Below, piece by piece: positions 6,002 through 12,422 of a stretch of DNA of 12,422 nucleotides (position 1 is the stretch's first letter; the number at the start of each line of letters is the position of its first letter). A model generated the notes under the pieces. That model was not told where the DNA came from. It was given only the letters and a program-made list of their open reading frames with translations, and made no database searches. The stretch spans positions 1-12,422 of the forward strand of contig CAMCXJ010000051.1 in NCBI GenBank assembly GCA_945883455.1. The letters run 5' to 3'. The translations under genes and the position numbers were made by a program. The DNA comes from Prosthecobacter debontii. GTDB lineage: Bacteria; Verrucomicrobiota; Verrucomicrobiia; Verrucomicrobiales; Akkermansiaceae.

Positions 6002-6838
6002 ATGTTTGCGGAGAAATGCGGCGAATGCTTTTATCCCCGCGTGAGCTACCTTGAGATACGGGATTTGGAGAAGCATTTCGTGAAAAAGGCGGGAGGTCTC
6101 CTGACCCACCACACGGATACGATCAGAGCCGTCGACGGCGTGAACCTTGAGATCCGTCAGGGCGAGATCCTCGGCCTCGTCGGCGAGTCAGGCTGCGGGA
6201 AATCGACCTTGTCGCGGATGATCATGCAGCTCATCCCGCCCACCGCCGGATCCGTTATCCTCGATGGCGAAAACCTCAGCACGCTCCGCCCGCATGAAGT
6301 GCGCAGGCGCCGCCTCGATTTCCAAATGGTGTTCCAAGATCCCTACGCCTCACTGAACCCGCGGATGACCGTTTTCTCGACACTCGCCGAGGCCGTGCGC
6401 CAGCGGCATCCGAAAATGAAAGGCGCGGAGCTTGAGAAAAAAGTCACCGACCTGATGGCCACCGTCGGCCTCGACGCCGGGCAGATGCGACGTTACCCGC
6501 ATGAATTTTCCGGCGGCCAGCGGCAGCGGATCGCGATCGCCCGCGCTCTCGCCCCGGAGCCGAAACTCATCATCGCCGACGAGCCGGTCTCCGCGCTCGA
6601 CGTTTCCATTCAGTCCCAGATTCTCAATCTCCTCAAAGACCTCCAGCGCGACCTCGGGCTGACCATGGTTTTCATTTCCCACGATCTCGGTGTGGTGCAT
6701 TACGTCGCCGACCGGATCGCGGTGATGTATCAGGGAAAAATCGTCGAGCTGGGCACGGCGGACGACGTATTTCACCACCCGAAGGACGATTACACAAAAC
6801 GCCTGCTCGCCTCGATCCCGATGCTAAGATCGGCCTAA
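6002..6838 (+). CDS. Oligopeptide/dipeptide-type ABC transporter ATPase, OppF/DppF-like, orphan
   Basis: 278 residues. All nucleotide-binding motifs are intact: Walker A GESGCGKST (61-69), Q-loop Gln112 in FQDPYASLNPR, signature FSGGQRQR (169-176), Walker B LIIADEP (189-195), and switch His227 in ISHDL. The phrase FQDPYASLNPR and the ending YTKRLLASIP are typical of the OppF/DppF group, which powers peptide import through OppBC-type permeases. The protein stops about 8 residues after that motif, so the C-terminal oligopeptide-transporter extension, with its Cys-containing tail, is missing. No permease, binding protein or OppD partner is in the window. Family similarity begins around YLEIRDLEKHF (16-26), so a GTG start at 6041 is also possible; neither start has a ribosome site. 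Its stop overlaps the convergent I78-like gene by 4 bp. Confidence 0.9.
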   Translation: MFAEKCGECFYPRVSYLEIRDLEKHFVKKAGGLLTHHTDTIRAVDGVNLEIRQGEILGLVGESGCGKSTLSRMIMQLIPPTAGSVILDGENLSTLRPHEVRRRRLDFQMVFQDPYASLNPRMTVFSTLAEAVRQRHPKMKGAELEKKVTDLMATVGLDAGQMRRYPHEFSGGQRQRIAIARALAPEPKLIIADEPVSALDVSIQSQILNLLKDLQRDLGLTMVFISHDLGVVHYVADRIAVMYQGKIVELGTADDVFHHPKDDYTKRLLASIPMLRSA

Positions 6839-7140
6839 CCGTTTGTCACCGCGGTAATGAGGCCGTCTTTCACCTTGAAGTTCAGCCGCTCCGGGCGGTA
6901 GTCCATCGTCGCCGGGCGCGGCTCGCCGTCCAACTCGATCACGCGGTGAGGGATTTCCCGGGCATCGCAGGCAGCCTGAACTTGATCCAAGGACTGCCCG
7001 ACCAAGGACTCGGGTTTCGATATATCGATCTCAGATTTTACGGCCTTCACTTCGGCGGGCTTGTCATCGGTGGGTTGTTTTTCATTTGTCTGACAGGAAG
7101 TAAGGCAGGCCAGAGTAACCAGGAGTAGCGGTTTTTTCAT
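6835..7140 (-). CDS. I78-family protease inhibitor-like lipoprotein
   Basis: 101 residues from the ATG at 7140. A longer open frame exists upstream but would run into the divergent gene at 7231, and only this start gives a signal peptide. MKKPLLLVTLACLTSC is a good lipoprotein signal with Cys16 as the lipidated residue. A polar linker (17-45) follows, then LVGQSLDQVQ (46-55) and the signature TMDYRPERLNFKVKDGLI (78-95), which closely matches the Inhibitor_I78 pattern (DYRPDRLN, then a Gly-rich strand). Family members inhibit serine proteases of the elastase/subtilisin kind. The Cys-Gly ending common in the family is replaced by TNG, so the usual disulphide is absent. It is likely tethered in the envelope, facing the periplasm. 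Divergent from the 7231 gene across 90 bp. Confidence 0.8.
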   Translation of the reverse strand: MKKPLLLVTLACLTSCQTNEKQPTDDKPAEVKAVKSEIDISKPESLVGQSLDQVQAACDAREIPHRVIELDGEPRPATMDYRPERLNFKVKDGLITAVTNG

Positions 7141-7230
7141 CTGGAAAAGATCGCAGACTGTGGGCCGGATGCAAGAACACAGGCGAAATCCGCCATTGCG
7201 GACGCTCAAATTACGACGAACATAAAAATT

Positions 7231-8502
7231 ATGAAATGGAATGTAACCAGCGTGAGCGCCGCCTGCATGGCCGTAGGGCTCGGCGGATTCGTGGTCGGAA
7301 AACTCACCAGCGGCGCCACAGGTAGCGGCGAGGCGGATCAACTCCTAGGACAAGCCAAGCAGGTTTCTGACCAACGCACGTCCTCCAGCCGTGACGGCAT
7401 CTCGGCACGGCGTGACACCGCTTTACGCGCATCGCGCACAGCCGGCGAACGTTCCGCCAAGACGATAGACGAGCGCCTCGTGAAAATGGAGGAGATCGTC
7501 CGTGGGGAAAACGCCCTCGACCGGAGCCGCGCCATGCTGTCCTGGATCGATTCCCTCGCTCCCTCCGAATTCGAGGCCGCTGTTGCCAAGTTCCGCAGCC
7601 TCGGTCTCACCGAGGCGCGGATGGGGGAATATGCCATGCTTCTCACGGCGTGGGCAGAGGCCGACCCGATGGCCGCGCTCGCCTACACCACGGCAAACAC
7701 CCGAGGAGGGATGGCCACCGGCACCGTTCTCGCCGCATGGGCCAGCCGCGACCCGGAATCCGCCATTGCATGGGCCGAGGCGAAACATGAAGGCGAGGAA
7801 GCGAACCCTTACATGATCGGAATCATCCGCAGCCTCGCCGCCACCAACCCGACCCGCGCCACCGAACTTCTGCAGGCTCTTCCCTTCAGCGGCGAGCGCG
7901 GCGAGGCTCTCCGCGCAATGATGCCCCATCTCCTGAAGGACGGACCCGACGCCGCGAAAGCATGGATCGCGTCCTTATCCGACGAGCGCCTCCGCGATGG
8001 CGCGACGGCGCGATTCGCCGAGGAAATGGCGAAGACCGACCCCGCCGCCACTGCCTCATGGCTGCTTTCCAATCTCGGCGAGGCCTCCACCCGTAGCGTG
8101 GATGAGGTCTTTGAGCAATGGGCGCAAACCGACAAGGAAGCCGCATCCGCATCCTTCGCGAGCCTGCCGCAAGGCGACGCGCGCACCCGTGCCTTGCGCG
8201 GACTCGTCACCATCGAGGCGCGCACCGACCCACAGGCCGCCGCCAAGCTGATGAACAGCCATCCCGCCGATGTGGATGACCGCATGGTTTACCATTTCAT
8301 CTGGAACTCCTTCGATAAGGCCCCCGGCGTGGCCGCAGGACAGATCGCCCTCATCGGAGACGCAGACAGCCGCAACCGTATGTATCAGCGCGCGCTTGGA
8401 TCTTGGCTAGAGGATGACCAAGCCGCCGCCCAGCGCTGGATCAGCTCCGCCAACCTGCCTGAATCAGTTTTAAAGTCCCTCGCCAAGCGAAACAACCCCT
8501 GA
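7231..8502 (+). CDS. Membrane-anchored helical-repeat protein with a 32-residue period, unknown function
   Basis: 423 residues. Residues 7-24 (SVSAACMAVGLGGFVVGK) form a short N-terminal anchor or signal, then a charged linker (45-100). From about 133 to the end the protein is an all-helical solenoid: the pattern (hydrophobic)xxWAxxDPxxAxxW recurs, with the Pro or its counterpart at 146, 175, 207, 239, 271, 302, 334, 365 and 397. That is nine repeats with steps of 29, 32, 32, 32, 31, 32, 31 and 32. Similar repeat proteins are common in Verrucomicrobia but have no assigned role. This period is shorter than TPR (34) and Sel1 (36). A scaffold or protein-binding role in the periplasm is inference. 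The ATG has no ribosome site. The upstream 90 bp hold a small hairpin (7189-7202) and no convincing promoter. Confidence 0.85.
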   Translation: MKWNVTSVSAACMAVGLGGFVVGKLTSGATGSGEADQLLGQAKQVSDQRTSSSRDGISARRDTALRASRTAGERSAKTIDERLVKMEEIVRGENALDRSRAMLSWIDSLAPSEFEAAVAKFRSLGLTEARMGEYAMLLTAWAEADPMAALAYTTANTRGGMATGTVLAAWASRDPESAIAWAEAKHEGEEANPYMIGIIRSLAATNPTRATELLQALPFSGERGEALRAMMPHLLKDGPDAAKAWIASLSDERLRDGATARFAEEMAKTDPAATASWLLSNLGEASTRSVDEVFEQWAQTDKEAASASFASLPQGDARTRALRGLVTIEARTDPQAAAKLMNSHPADVDDRMVYHFIWNSFDKAPGVAAGQIALIGDADSRNRMYQRALGSWLEDDQAAAQRWISSANLPESVLKSLAKRNNP

Positions 8503-8530
8503 GACTGCTGGCTGTTGGCGCCCGCTCCGC

Positions 8531-9574
8531 TCACTGTTTTCCCAAGTCCACCACAAGGTCGTCGAAAAGCCCGTCGCCTCCGGTTCTGCCGCTGCGGTCC
8601 AGCCCGATGTGATCCAGTTTGCCGATCACTTCCGCCAGCACGGTCTTGCTGGCCCGGAAGCTATCTTTTCCGTTGATGACCAGCACGTCGAGTTGCACCG
8701 CGCCGCCAGCAAGCCGTTTCACATCGATGCCCATGGACAGGAGTTTTCCCGCCGGCGCATCGAAGCCCATGTCCGCATTCTCCGAGAGCGGGACATTATC
8801 ATCGACCTGCTCGAAGCGGAATGCACCGCCGTTCAATCCGGGATGAAAAAGGGCGCGCACGTTGCCGATGGAGATCCCCACATGGTAGGAGCCGGCCCCG
8901 CCCGCATCGCCGCCAAGTTTCGCCTCGATCCGGAACTCATCGGGAAACTCCAGCTTGCCCGTGAAGCGCTGGGCATCGAAGAGCAGCCGCTGGTCGCCGT
9001 CGCCGTCGCGTCGCCCATCCATGCGTGCAAACCCACCGTCCGAGACGGATCCTTTCATCGCGTCATCCGCCTCGTAGCGCAGACCCCGGTATCCATCCGC
9101 CAGCGAGGCTTGCGGCTTGCTGAAAAACTCCACGAAAATCCGCCCGCCCGGATCGGCGATACCGGGGGTTTTCCTTTCGTGAAGCAGGCTGGCCACCGCC
9201 CGCATCAACAGCTCATCCTTCGCCTCTTGGCCGCCCTCGCGGAGAGTCCGCACGATTTTCCCCAGCCGCATCCGTACCTCCGGATCTTCGGACTCCGGCA
9301 TCTCACGCAGCAAGGGCAATACAACACTCCCCATCAAAAGAATCTCTTTCTGTGCCTGCTCCCGCTCCGCAAACTCCTCCGAAGCCAGACTCCGGATCGA
9401 CTTTTCCAGGCTTTCCCCGGAAACCTCCCGGCCTTTCCGGAAAGCATCCAGTGCGGGTGTTTCGGACGAAAGCCCCTTCTCTTTCAGCAATTCGAGACGC
9501 CAATCCCCCACCTCCTCCGCCAAAGCGCAAACCAGCCCCAACGCCGTGGAAACCAGGATTCGGACACTTTTCAC
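8531..9574 (-). CDS. Secreted HEAT-like plus beta-sandwich protein, unknown function
   Basis: 347 residues from a GTG at 9574, chosen because AGGGTGG lies 4-5 bases upstream and a good signal peptide (MKSVRILVSTALGLVCALA, cut before EE) follows at once. The frame stays open to an ATG at 9676, but that would overlap yidD and bury the signal peptide. Residues 58-112 form a helical HEAT-like unit: SLASEEFAEREQAQKEILL then EDPEVRMRLGKIVRTL, a pattern frequent in secreted PVC proteins. Residues about 145-347 are strand-rich and end in GLFDDLVVDLG. This resembles laminin-G/concanavalin-like beta-sandwich domains that bind carbohydrate, though no family is certain. The stop lies 28 bp from the convergent 7231-8502 gene. 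A carbohydrate- or surface-binding role is a guess. Confidence 0.8.
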   Translation of the reverse strand: MKSVRILVSTALGLVCALAEEVGDWRLELLKEKGLSSETPALDAFRKGREVSGESLEKSIRSLASEEFAEREQAQKEILLMGSVVLPLLREMPESEDPEVRMRLGKIVRTLREGGQEAKDELLMRAVASLLHERKTPGIADPGGRIFVEFFSKPQASLADGYRGLRYEADDAMKGSVSDGGFARMDGRRDGDGDQRLLFDAQRFTGKLEFPDEFRIEAKLGGDAGGAGSYHVGISIGNVRALFHPGLNGGAFRFEQVDDNVPLSENADMGFDAPAGKLLSMGIDVKRLAGGAVQLDVLVINGKDSFRASKTVLAEVIGKLDHIGLDRSGRTGGDGLFDDLVVDLGKQ

Positions 9575-9602
9575 GACGCCACCCTGAGCGCATCCCCACG
9601 CC

Positions 9603-9657
9603 AACTCAACCGCCGATTCCGTGCCTGCTCTTTCTCCTCTTCCTTGAAGGTTGAGTT
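9603..9657 (+). promoter_or_regulatory. Inverted repeat that could hide the yidD ribosome site
   Basis: AACTCAACC (9603-9611) and GGTTGAGTT (9649-9657) are perfect 9-bp complements with a 37-base spacer containing a pure pyrimidine run (9628-9645). The right arm includes the GG of the AAGG ribosome site (9647-9650) and ends exactly before the TTG start. If the transcript starts upstream of 9603 the stem would block initiation. Confidence 0.4.
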
Positions 9658-9933
9658 TTGCGGTGTGAAATTTCAAACTCCAGCGTGTCCTGGCTCCTCA
9701 CCAAGCTGATCCGCTTTTACCAACTCGCCATTTCCCCATGGTTGCGGCTGGCGAGCGGCGGTCATGGCGTCTGCCGCCACGATCCGACATGCAGCCACTA
9801 CGGCATCGAGGCGATCAAAATCCACGGCGCTCTCAAAGGCACTTGGCTCACTTTCCGCCGCCTACTCCGCTGTCATCCTTGGGGCACCCACGGATACGAT
9901 CCGGTTCCGAAAAAGCCCACGAAACCGGCCTGA
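9658..9933 (+). CDS. yidD: Membrane protein insertion efficiency factor YidD
   Basis: 91 residues. Family features are unmistakable: LIRFYQLAISPWL (17-29), CRHDPTCSHYGIEAI (39-53), HGALKGTWLTFRRLLRCHPW (56-75) and YDPVP (80-84), with the conserved cysteines C39, C45 and C72. YidD is a small amphipathic protein at the inner face of the cytoplasmic membrane that helps YidC/Sec insert membrane proteins. I chose the TTG at 9658 because AAGG lies 7 bases upstream; a GTG at 9685 without a ribosome site is the alternative. Unlike the classic rpmH-rnpA-yidD-yidC order, none of those partners is adjacent. The last 86 bp overlap the convergent ABC ATPase gene. Confidence 0.95.
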   Translation: MRCEISNSSVSWLLTKLIRFYQLAISPWLRLASGGHGVCRHDPTCSHYGIEAIKIHGALKGTWLTFRRLLRCHPWGTHGYDPVPKKPTKPA

Positions 9934-10705
9934 CCACCGGCCAGCCCCGCGACCACGTAAGCTTGAGCCGCATCCCGTAAAGCCTGCTCAGCGACTGTTC
10001 ATTGAGCGCTTCCCGCTTCGGTCCGTCGCCGACCACGCTGCCGTCTTTTAGCAAAATCACTCGGGTGATTTCTGGCAGGATTTCACCGGGGTCGTGGGTG
10101 ACGAGCGTCAGAGTCGCCCCACCCGCCGCGATTCCACGCAGCGTTTCCAGAAGTTTCAAGCGCGCCGCGAAATCGAGCGCGGTCGATGGCTCGTCGAGCA
10201 CCAACGCCTCCGGGCGGTGAACGAGCGCCCGGGCGATAAGAAACCGACGTTTTTCTCCCGACGACAGCTGGCCGAACTCCCGCGCCGCCAGCTCCGCGAT
10301 TCCCACGTCCGCCAGCGCCTGTGCGGTCAGTGCTTTTTCGGCGGCACTGAAGCGCATGTCCCGTGTCCGCCCGTAGGCGCCACGGAACGACGAGATCACC
10401 ACATCCGCCGCGATTTCCGCCGGGTGGAACCGCTCCACCTCCTCCGGCATCACGATACCGATCCGATGCCGCAGCTCCTCAAGGCACCACAGCTCCTCGC
10501 CGAAAAGCCGGCATGAGGTGCCCGGGTTCGCCTCCGCCCGCAGCTCGCCAGTCATCAGCTTCAGCAGACTGCTTTTACCCGCGCCATTTGCGCCGAGTAT
10601 CGCTACGCTCTCGCCGATGCGCAGCGTGAGATCCAGACCACGCAGCGCCACGACATCGCCGCGCCAGACCTTGGCGTTGGTGGTTTCGAAAAACGGCTCA
10701 CTCAT
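9848..10705 (-). CDS. Soluble ABC ATPase, YlmA/ModF-like single-domain protein
   Basis: 285 residues. Walker A GANGAGKSS (38-46), signature LSSGEKRR (147-154), Walker B ALVLDEP (167-173) and switch His204 in THDPGEI are all present. The Q-loop position reads IGIVMPEEVERF (82-93), with no glutamine where importers normally have one; this and the overall layout recall YlmA/PhrA/ModF-type ATPases that lack a known permease. The role is unknown; an export or regulatory ATPase is possible. Its ATG overlaps the ribD stop by 8 bp, so translation is probably coupled. Homology-like sequence seems to end near residue 250-260. The remaining 25-35 residues lie antisense to the 3' end of yidD and look like an added tail caused by loss of an earlier stop. 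Confidence 0.88.
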   Translation of the reverse strand: MSEPFFETTNAKVWRGDVVALRGLDLTLRIGESVAILGANGAGKSSLLKLMTGELRAEANPGTSCRLFGEELWCLEELRHRIGIVMPEEVERFHPAEIAADVVISSFRGAYGRTRDMRFSAAEKALTAQALADVGIAELAAREFGQLSSGEKRRFLIARALVHRPEALVLDEPSTALDFAARLKLLETLRGIAAGGATLTLVTHDPGEILPEITRVILLKDGSVVGDGPKREALNEQSLSRLYGMRLKLTWSRGWPVVRPVSWAFSEPDRIRGCPKDDSGVGGGK

Positions 10706-11735
10706 GCTTTTTTCCGATCAGCCCCCGCACCCTCAGATCCGCGCCGAAGTTTTTCCATGTCACATCCCGCAGCTCTATGGATTCCGGGAAAACCTCCCCC
10801 GCCAGCGCCGGGAGCGTGCCGCCGCCGCAGAGGATGGGCGCATGATAAATAACCGCCTCATCCACCAGCCCGGCGGCGAGCAGCGCGGCAGAGAGTTTGC
10901 CGCCGGCCTCGATCATCACGGAAAGCACGCCGCGCTCCTTCACCAGTTCACGCAGCGTTTCCTCCAGCCCGCCGCTGCGGATTAGCGTCCTGTTCTTCCA
11001 CTCATCGTTGAAAAGCGGTGCCTCGGACGGCATGGATTCCGGCCTGTCCGTGAGTATCACGCGCCAAGGCTGCTCGCGCCCTTCGAGCAGCTCCGGCACG
11101 CGGATTGTTAGAGATGGTTTGTCGCGGCGCACAGTCTCGCCGCTGGTCAGGATCGCATCCACCACCGCCCGCAGCTGCTGCACATCCGCCCGTGCTTCCG
11201 CGCCGCTCAACCACTGCCCCTCGCCCTCCGGTCGCGTAATCCGTCCGTCCAGCGACATCGCGCATTTCCAGATCACCCACGGCAAGCCTGTCCGCTGCAC
11301 CTTCGCAAAGGGGCGGAGGATCTCCCCGCACTCCTTTTCCAAAACCCGTGCCCGCACCGTGATCCCTGCCTTTTTTAAAATATCATCCGCCGCGCCCGCA
11401 TGCGACGGGTTCGGATCCGCGCAGCCATAGACCACCCTTGAAACGCCCGCATGCCACAGTCCGCCCGTGCATGCCGGGGTCTTGCCCGCCGTCGAGCAAG
11501 GCTCCAGCGTCACATAAACCGTCGCCCCTGCGAGGCAGCCTTTCCCGTGCGCCAACTCCGCCGCCGCCATCGCTTCCATCTCGGCATGTGGTAGCCCCGC
11601 CCGCTGATGCCAGCCTGTGCCGAGAAATTTCCCATCCTTCACCACCACCGCGCCCACCGGCGGGTTCGGCGCCGTCCGGCCCATACCTTTCCGCGCCTCT
11701 ACCAGCGCCAAGGCCATCCAGTCCTCATCCGTCAT
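10698..11735 (-). CDS. ribD: Riboflavin biosynthesis RibD (bifunctional deaminase/reductase)
   Basis: 345 residues, normal length. The N-terminal deaminase domain has the zinc site HAE (50-52) and PCSTAGKTPAC (79-89, C80 and C89), after the family opening RTAPNPPVGAVVV (20-32). The C-terminal reductase starts at KCAMSLDGRI (157-166) and continues with DAILTSGETVRRDKPSLTIR (193-212) and IEAGGKLSAALLAAGLVDE (275-293). It converts the first pyrimidine product of GTP cyclohydrolase II by deamination and NADPH-dependent side-chain reduction. The start is fixed by an in-frame stop two codons upstream (11741-11739). AGGAGAGG at 11764-11757 is 21 bases from the ATG and too far to serve it. No FMN riboswitch fits in the 65-bp upstream gap. 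No other rib gene is adjacent; the downstream partner is an ABC ATPase. Confidence 0.95.
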   Translation of the reverse strand: MTDEDWMALALVEARKGMGRTAPNPPVGAVVVKDGKFLGTGWHQRAGLPHAEMEAMAAAELAHGKGCLAGATVYVTLEPCSTAGKTPACTGGLWHAGVSRVVYGCADPNPSHAGAADDILKKAGITVRARVLEKECGEILRPFAKVQRTGLPWVIWKCAMSLDGRITRPEGEGQWLSGAEARADVQQLRAVVDAILTSGETVRRDKPSLTIRVPELLEGREQPWRVILTDRPESMPSEAPLFNDEWKNRTLIRSGGLEETLRELVKERGVLSVMIEAGGKLSAALLAAGLVDEAVIYHAPILCGGGTLPALAGEVFPESIELRDVTWKNFGADLRVRGLIGKKHE

Positions 11736-11800
11736 AATTTAGAAAATGACTATCTGCCTCTCCTAAGTCCAGCGCGGTCTCTAGACTGATTGCCAATCGT

Positions 11801-12422
11801 TCATTGGCGTTTCACCCAGATGTTGGCGAAGTCGATAGCCTGGCCGTGGTGCTGGAGACCGATCGGGCCTTCGGCGGGCATGCCGGCGAGGATGGCGTTC
11901 TCGATGACGGTTTCGCCGTTGAGGGTGACTTTCACGGTGTCGCCTTTAACAGAGATGATTGTCCGGTTCCACTCGCCAAGGGGGCGGTCGGCTTTGCGTT
12001 TTGGGGTGCAAGCGGCTTTCACCGCAGGGCTTTGTTTCGGATCGGTGCGATAGCCGTAGATTTCGCCGGAGCCGCAGGTCCAGTTCCAGAGGTTGATCTG
12101 GCACTTGCTTGCGCCGCGCAGGTAAATGCCGCTGTCGTGTTCCTCGATCTCGGCGAGTTCCTTTTTCCCGTCGGCGCCGAGTTTGTCCGACCCGTCCGGC
12201 ATGACGATGGGCTGCATTTTTTTCACGCCGCCTCCGGCCCAGCGCCAGTCGAAGACCATCGTGAAATCCTTGTAGCTTTCATTCGTCCAAAGATCATTAG
12301 TCGCTCCCTTTTTACCGGTGTGCTTAAGGATGCCGTTTGTAGCGAACCAATTATGATTTCCCGTGGATTCGTATTTCCAGCCGATGAGATCGGAGCCGCT
12401 GAAAATTTTGGTGTAGTCGGTC
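11801..12422 (-). CDS. DUF1080 / 3-keto-disaccharide hydrolase-like protein, 5' end beyond the right edge
   Basis: The frame is open from the right edge to the stop at 11801, giving 207 residues; an internal ATG at 12259 is not the start, because clear family sequence precedes it. That upstream part reads IFSGSDLIGWKYE near the edge, the usual DUF1080 opening. Later come FDWRW, a DSGIYLRG motif (conserved ..SGI..R), a Trp/Tyr-rich stretch with GSGEIYGY, PLGEWNRTII, and the typical ending GPIGLQHHGQAIDFANIWVK. This is a secreted jelly-roll domain abundant in Verrucomicrobia and Planctomycetes; some members cleave 3-keto-glycosides. The signal peptide would lie outside the window. A hairpin (11792-11808) overlaps the stop but has no T-run. 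Confidence 0.88.
   Translation of the reverse strand, partial: TDYTKIFSGSDLIGWKYESTGNHNWFATNGILKHTGKKGATNDLWTNESYKDFTMVFDWRWAGGGVKKMQPIVMPDGSDKLGADGKKELAEIEEHDSGIYLRGASKCQINLWNWTCGSGEIYGYRTDPKQSPAVKAACTPKRKADRPLGEWNRTIISVKGDTVKVTLNGETVIENAILAGMPAEGPIGLQHHGQAIDFANIWVKRQ

Noticed and set aside
7141..7341. Longer 168-residue version of the I78-like protein
   Set aside because: The extension overlaps the divergent 7231 gene and hides the lipoprotein signal that begins at the 7140 ATG.
9575..9676. ATG at 9676 as start of the secreted HEAT-like protein
   Set aside because: It would overlap yidD and place 34 residues before a normal signal peptide; the GTG at 9574 has a ribosome-site-like AGGGTGG.
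8609..9709. A 366-codon plus-strand frame opposite the secreted HEAT-like protein
   Set aside because: Low-complexity, His/Gln/Arg-rich translation with no recognisable domain; it also covers the yidD start region. The minus-strand gene has a signal peptide and family patterns.
11736..11800. FMN riboswitch upstream of ribD
   Set aside because: The gap is only 65 bp, too short for the conserved aptamer, and none of its conserved segments is visible.
11792..11808. GCCAAT/ATTGGC hairpin at the DUF1080 stop as a terminator
   Set aside because: Only a 6-bp stem and no T-run on the minus strand; the pairing may be chance.

Overview
The window looks like a chromosomal segment of a Verrucomicrobiota (PVC superphylum) bacterium. 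This rests on four things: a DUF1080 / 3-keto-disaccharide hydrolase-type protein, a bacterial GH75 chitosanase-like protein with an N-terminal anchor, a secreted protein with the PVC-style HEAT-like degraded repeat, and a 32-residue 'WA..DP..A..W' helical-repeat protein. Several proteins carry signal peptides, lipoboxes or a type V secretion anchor, so the cell has a Gram-negative-like envelope. Shine-Dalgarno sites are mostly absent or weak. The lineage call is an inference from gene content, not from a marker gene.

Left block (1-4656, all minus strand): a solo LuxR-type HTH regulator (4270-4656), a 272-bp non-coding region with nested palindromes and a good sigma70-like promoter, a trimeric autotransporter adhesin (2327-3997) closed by a strong Rho-independent terminator (2256-2286), a small secreted or lipoprotein-like protein (1584-2210), and a membrane-anchored GH75-type protein that runs off the left edge (1-1463). 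It reads as a surface-adhesion and polysaccharide-degradation block, possibly under the LuxR protein. The adhesin stalk is the most striking item. It is built from 15 units of exactly 11, 15 or 18 residues, which predicts a straight to slightly right-handed triple coiled coil.

Middle block (4757-8502): a minus-strand vapB-vapC-MauE/DoxX-like cluster, a divergent orphan OppF/DppF-type ATPase (6002-6838), a small I78-family inhibitor-like lipoprotein tail-to-tail with it, and the 423-aa helical-repeat protein (7231-8502).

Right block (8531-12422): a secreted HEAT-like plus beta-sandwich protein (8531-9574, minus), divergent yidD (9658-9933, plus), a soluble ABC ATPase that overlaps yidD antisense by 86 bp, ribD overlapping the ATPase start by 8 bp, and a DUF1080 protein cut by the right edge. 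No tRNA, rRNA, CRISPR array, transposase or integrase is visible. The longest stretch without a gene is 272 bp (3998-4269), and its contents are described in the features.
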